From: Candidatus Omnitrophota bacterium
Lineage (GTDB): Bacteria; Omnitrophota; Gorgyraeia; Gygaellales; Profunditerraquicolaceae
Assembly: GCA_028717045.1 (NCBI GenBank)
Contig: JAQUON010000002.1
Location: forward strand, 1 to 28,915
DNA: 28,915 nt
Direction of reading: 5' to 3'
Shown one piece after another: positions 26,128-28,915 of this stretch (position 1 is the stretch's first letter; every line of letters starts with the position of its first letter). The translations under genes were made by a program, and so were the position numbers. The notes below the pieces were generated by a model, which saw only the letters and a list, made by a program, of their open reading frames with translations, ran no database searches and was not told where the DNA came from.

Positions 26128-26154
26128 ATTATCTCATATGTAAATATTTCTCAA
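26128..26154 (-). promoter_or_regulatory. Possible promoter upstream of the DUF4912 gene
   Basis: On the minus strand TTGAGA (26149-26154) precedes GATAAT (26128-26133) by 15 bases. If active, transcription would start just before the hairpin at 26078-26101 and read through it into the DUF4912 gene. Spacing is shorter than ideal, so the call is weak. Confidence 0.25.
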
Positions 26155-26158
26155 AACG

Positions 26159-26524
26159 TTAGTTTTTCGGTGTCGGCGCAAGCCGCGCGTTTTCTGTGGC
26201 GGTTACATTCGCCAGCTTACTTAGCTCTTCCTTAAGGCCCTGCGTAAGTAGCCGTTCCTGGTTTAAGAGTTTGCTGATTTCTGTGCGCGCCTTGTGTTCT
26301 TCTTCCAGCGTCTTATCTTTTTCTTGAATTTTAGCTTCCAGCGCCTTAATCTCCTGCATCATTTTATTGAGTTTTTCTTCTATCTCAATCCTTGTGTATA
26401 GCTCTTTGTCCTTCGCAAGTTTCTGCCGGTGAGAACCGCTGCAGGAGCCAGCCGCGGCAATCAACAACACTACGTTGCTAATTGCCAGCGTTACTAAAAG
26501 CTTCTGTCTGAGCTGTTCATTCAT
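26159..26524 (-). CDS. Small membrane-anchored coiled-coil protein, unknown function
   Basis: I do not recognise a family. The 121-residue protein has one N-terminal hydrophobic segment (about 9-26, LLVTLAISNVVLLIAAAG) followed by SCSG, which could be a poor lipobox or simply a membrane anchor. Residues about 37-105 are rich in E, K, L and Q with heptad-like spacing and should form a coiled coil. The tail is short and polar. The start is ATG 26522-26524 with a weak AGGG. It lies 26 bp after the OmpA-domain lipoprotein and just before a terminator, so the two likely form a two-gene envelope operon. Confidence 0.65.
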   Translation of the reverse strand: MNEQLRQKLLVTLAISNVVLLIAAAGSCSGSHRQKLAKDKELYTRIEIEEKLNKMMQEIKALEAKIQEKDKTLEEEHKARTEISKLLNQERLLTQGLKEELSKLANVTATENARLAPTPKN

Positions 26525-26550
26525 AACAACGCCCTAGAAACTAACAGCCT

Positions 26551-27198
26551 CTATTTAAAATTGCCTTTGGGCTCAACGTTCTGATCCCTATCCAGTTCTT
26601 TGACTTTGGCTAGCGGCGGAATAATCACAACCTCCACCCTCCTGTTGAGCTGGCGGCCTTCCTTGGTATCGTTGGAAGCAATAGGATGGTATTCGCCGTA
26701 ACCGATTGCAGAGAGCCTTCCGGGAGCAATACCTTTATCCTCGGTAAGATAATAAAGGACGGAAAGTGCCCTTTCAGTAGACAACTGCCAATTGGACTTC
26801 CATCCGGAACGCTTGATAGGCTGGTTGTCGGTATGCCCCTCAATCCCCACCTTTAAGTTCGGGACATTTTCCTTCAATACCTCTGCTACTTTATCAAGCG
26901 TCGGAAGTGCCTGAGCCTTAATTTTTGCTTTACCCGAATCAAATAGGATATCGGCTAAAAAGGTGATCACCAGCCCCTTTTGGGCCATTTCAAGCCTTAC
27001 CTGCTTGCCTCCTATTTCTGAACTCAAGCGTTCCTCAAGTATCCTTTTTGCCTGGGCCAGTTCGTCTAACTGGCGGGAGAGCTTTTCGATCTTTTCTACA
27101 TCCGATCTTCTCCCCTTCTGAATAATAAAAGTACAGCCGTTTGCTAAAACAGCTAAAATAACTATTGCCGCTATCCGGGATAATCTCTTCTTTCTCAT
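26551..27198 (-). CDS. OmpA/MotB-domain lipoprotein
   Basis: Numbering from ATG 27196-27198 (215 residues): a positively charged N terminus and hydrophobic core end at ANGC (C22), a likely lipoprotein signal. A coiled-coil stretch (about 33-60) follows, then an OmpA_C peptidoglycan-binding domain with LFDSGKAKI (85-93), IEGHTDNQPI (119-128), NWQLSTERA (136-144) and GYGEYHPIASND plus NRRVEVVI. The family non-covalently binds diaminopimelate-containing peptidoglycan, tethering the outer membrane. A GTG 18 bases upstream extends the frame, but AGGAGG at 27205-27210 lies six bases before the ATG and inside that extension, so the ATG is the start. Pal, MotB-like and OmpA-like family labels are all possible; no TM-rich MotA is nearby. 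Confidence 0.88.
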   Translation of the reverse strand: MRKKRLSRIAAIVILAVLANGCTFIIQKGRRSDVEKIEKLSRQLDELAQAKRILEERLSSEIGGKQVRLEMAQKGLVITFLADILFDSGKAKIKAQALPTLDKVAEVLKENVPNLKVGIEGHTDNQPIKRSGWKSNWQLSTERALSVLYYLTEDKGIAPGRLSAIGYGEYHPIASNDTKEGRQLNRRVEVVIIPPLAKVKELDRDQNVEPKGNFK

Positions 27199-27204
27199 CT
27201 TTTT

Positions 27205-27210
27205 CCTCCT
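27205..27210 (-). promoter_or_regulatory. Ribosome binding site fixing the OmpA-lipoprotein start
   Basis: The minus-strand AGGAGG here is six bases upstream of the ATG at 27196-27198. It lies within the longer frame beginning at GTG 27214-27216, so it rules in favour of the shorter protein. Confidence 0.8.
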
Positions 27211-27242
27211 TTGCACTCATACACCCTAAGTAACTGTAAATT

Positions 27243-27274
27243 TTGACTATAGCACAAGCTTTCTTTATAGTCAA
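27243..27274 (-). promoter_or_regulatory. Sigma70-type promoter with embedded palindrome, upstream of the OmpA-lipoprotein gene
   Basis: On the minus strand TTGACT (27269-27274) and TATAGT (27246-27251) are separated by exactly 17 bases, near-consensus for a housekeeping promoter. The two elements lie in a perfect 9-base inverted repeat, TTGACTATA ... TATAGTCAA, with a 14-base centre. Transcription would begin near 27239 and give a leader of about 40 bases before the ATG. Confidence 0.75.
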
Positions 27275-27290
27275 GTTATTTTAGGGTTAG

Positions 27291-28559
27291 TTACCTATAA
27301 ATAGTCTTTTCTCTGGAAGAACCAACCGAAATAATCGAGATCTTTGTCTTTAATGTATCCTCAAGATAGGAGATGTAGTCTTTTGCGCGAGAGGGCAATT
27401 GTGCATAATCCTTTGTATCGCTTATAGTTTTACTCCAGCCATACATTTGTTTGTACACAGGTTTTGCCTTCCATAAAGTTTCTGAATCCTGGGGGAATTC
27501 CTTTAATAGGGCGCCTTTATACTTATAGGCGACTGCAAGGCTAATCGTCTTGAGGCCGTCCAGGACATCAAGCTTAGTAAGCGCCAATTCAGAAATACCG
27601 TTTAAGAGGATTGCCTCTTTTAACATAAGGAGGTCTATCCAGCCACACCTGCGCGGCCTGCCAGTAGTTGCGCCGAATTCGGCGCCTTTTTCCCGGATAC
27701 GTTTTCCGAACGCGGCGCTGAATTCAGTGGGGAAAGGCCCTTCCCCCACCCTGGTAGTATAGGCCTTGGCAACTCCGACTACTTTATCAAGCTTTACCGG
27801 GGCAACGCCTGTCCCGATACAGCTGCCTCCGGAAATAGTAGACGAGGAAGTCACGTAAGGATAGGTTCCAAAATCAATATCAAGAAAAGTCCCCTGCGCC
27901 CCCTCAAAGAGTATTCTTTTTTTCGCCTCTATGGCCCTGTTAATGGCTAACATGGTGTTGCAAATATAAGGAGAGAGCTTTCTGCCGTATCGCAGATAGT
28001 CCCGATAAAGGGACTGAAAATCAAAACCGGGATGGCGGTATACTTTCTTAAAGATTTCGTTTTTTTCAAGCAGGTTATCTTTTAATTTATTCCTCAGGAC
28101 CTTCGCATTCAAAAGGTCTACCATCCTGATCCCGCATCGGTTTATTTTATCCGAATAACACGGGCCTATCCCCCTGCGCGTCGTGCCTATCTTATGTATC
28201 CTGCGTACCTCGCGCAGCTCATCAAGCACCTTATGATACGGCATAATGACATGGGCAAGGTAAGAGATCTTAAGCCGGCCGGCGACGCTGATCTTTGCGT
28301 TCTTAAGATACGCTATCTCTTTGAGCAATGCTGCCGGGTCAACGGTAACGCCGTTACCGATGCAACAGATTTTTCCTTTGTGCAAAATGCCGGAAGGGAT
28401 AAGGTGGAAGATGAACTCATGGCCGTTGGTCACCACTGTATGCCCCGCATTACTGCCGCCCTGATAACGAACGACATAATCTGCTCCTTGAGCCAAAATA
28501 TCAATAATCTTACCCTTGCCCTCATCTCCCCATTGCGTTCCGACTATAACCGTATTCAT
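27291..28559 (-). CDS. purA: Adenylosuccinate synthetase
   Basis: PurA joins IMP and aspartate with GTP hydrolysis, the first step from IMP to AMP. The 422-residue protein starts MNTVIVGTQWGDEGKGK with the GTP-binding GDEGKGK loop (11-17) and the catalytic histidine H40 in SNAGHTV. Further motifs are TTRRGIGPCYSDK, LFEGAQGTFLDIDFGTYPYVTSS and RVGEGPFPTE, with TGRPRRCGWIDL near the C-terminal third. The ATG at 28557-28559 has GGAAGG 6-8 bases upstream. Its stop is 17 bp from the -35 of the next promoter. The gap to the preceding gene is 59 bp with nothing evident in it. Confidence 0.97.
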   Translation of the reverse strand: MNTVIVGTQWGDEGKGKIIDILAQGADYVVRYQGGSNAGHTVVTNGHEFIFHLIPSGILHKGKICCIGNGVTVDPAALLKEIAYLKNAKISVAGRLKISYLAHVIMPYHKVLDELREVRRIHKIGTTRRGIGPCYSDKINRCGIRMVDLLNAKVLRNKLKDNLLEKNEIFKKVYRHPGFDFQSLYRDYLRYGRKLSPYICNTMLAINRAIEAKKRILFEGAQGTFLDIDFGTYPYVTSSSTISGGSCIGTGVAPVKLDKVVGVAKAYTTRVGEGPFPTEFSAAFGKRIREKGAEFGATTGRPRRCGWIDLLMLKEAILLNGISELALTKLDVLDGLKTISLAVAYKYKGALLKEFPQDSETLWKAKPVYKQMYGWSKTISDTKDYAQLPSRAKDYISYLEDTLKTKISIISVGSSREKTIYR

Positions 28560-28618
28560 ACAGCCTTCCTTTACATTTATTCTTCTTTCACGCCCAGCCC
28601 TTCGCTGCGGAGGTTAAC

Positions 28619-28915
28619 TTAAGGGCTCATGGTAAATATCTGACGGGCGATATCGGGATATTTAGCGATAAATTTCAATTCCTCGTCTATCAACGGCTTC
28701 TGATTGTGTACGTTAGCGTATCGGGCAAGTTCAAGCACATTGGCTGCCTCACGGTCATCCTTAAAAGCCACTTCCAGTTTGTCGTATACATTGCGGAATC
28801 CCTTAATCCCCGAATACTCGCCAAGCGTAATATTACGCCCTGTTTCAATAATCTCCGGTTCCCCACGACCCAATTCCTCGAAATCATACAATTCGTAATT
28901 CCTTCTGTCTTTAAG
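28619..28915 (-). CDS. C-terminal part of a homocitrate/2-isopropylmalate synthase-like protein
   Basis: The open frame enters the window at 28915 and gives about 98 residues ending in ...RQIFTMSP before TAA at 28619-28621. The stretch YDFEELGRGEPEIIETGRNI followed by TLGEYSGIKGFRNVYDKLE resembles the linker after the TIM barrel in homocitrate/isopropylmalate synthase-family (HMGL-like) proteins, where a GxHSG/GEYSG-type motif occurs. The catalytic barrel lies outside the window, so the substrate (pyruvate, 2-oxoisovalerate or 2-oxoglutarate class) cannot be decided. It is upstream of purA on the same strand. No internal start is convincing; the TTG at 28889-28891 is just a leucine codon in the longer frame. 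Confidence 0.55.
   Translation of the reverse strand, partial: LKDRRNYELYDFEELGRGEPEIIETGRNITLGEYSGIKGFRNVYDKLEVAFKDDREAANVLELARYANVHNQKPLIDEELKFIAKYPDIARQIFTMSP

Noticed and set aside
27035..27274. Minus-strand frame beginning upstream of the OmpA lipoprotein and overlapping it
   Set aside because: It includes the promoter itself and overlaps the lipoprotein in another frame; no ribosome binding site or domain supports it.

Overview
This window is a dense bacterial chromosome segment with no rRNA, tRNA, CRISPR array or transposase that I can see. Every convincing gene except one (crtB) lies on the minus strand, so transcription runs mostly from high to low coordinates. An OmpA/MotB-type lipoprotein and an isolated CpaF-type ATPase point to a Gram-negative-type envelope. 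The GH57 branching enzyme beside a DUF4912 protein, a SpoIID-domain protein without sporulation context, and the mixed gene order fit an uncultured PVC-like lineage such as Omnitrophota. That placement is inference from general resemblance, not from any search.

Layout from the right (upstream) end: the tail of a homocitrate/isopropylmalate synthase-like gene and purA (27.3-28.9 kb); an OmpA-domain lipoprotein and a small coiled-coil protein behind a strong sigma70-type promoter (26.2-27.3 kb) and ending in a clear hairpin terminator; a glycogen-type pair, DUF4912 plus GH57 branching enzyme (23.4-26.1 kb), ending in a long inverted repeat; then a nearly gapless run of 17 genes from 23350 down to 5421. 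That run goes uppS-cdsA-dxr-rseP-ispG (isoprenoid and lipid precursors), a lone cpaF, proS-rimP-nusA-infB-trpS (translation and transcription), scpA-ruvB (chromosome maintenance), a DUF2905 membrane protein, a SpoIID-domain protein, queA and crtI.

Between queA and tgt lies a four-gene carotenoid cassette. crtI follows queA on the minus strand, crtB is on the plus strand and overlaps crtI tail-to-tail by 84 bp, and crtYc/crtYd (split lycopene cyclase) diverge from crtB. The pathway it encodes would run GGPP to phytoene (CrtB), to lycopene-like products (CrtI), to cyclised carotenoid (CrtYc+CrtYd); no GGPP synthase is visible. The cassette splits what is in many bacteria a contiguous ruvB-(DUF2905)-(spoIID)-queA-tgt block, so it looks inserted or translocated. 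On its left side the housekeeping run resumes with tgt-trmD-rplS-rnhB-yraN and ends at the window edge with a cyclodeaminase-family gene whose reading frame is broken by an apparent one-base deletion.

The points most worth a second look are the carotenoid cassette (position, divergent promoter, convergent overlap), the orphan CpaF ATPase inside a conserved housekeeping run, the short prolyl-tRNA synthetase with a four-cysteine linker in place of the editing domain, the palindrome coinciding with the promoter of the OmpA gene, and the frameshifted cyclodeaminase. I did not find a convincing wholly undescribed system; most of the window is conserved core genome.
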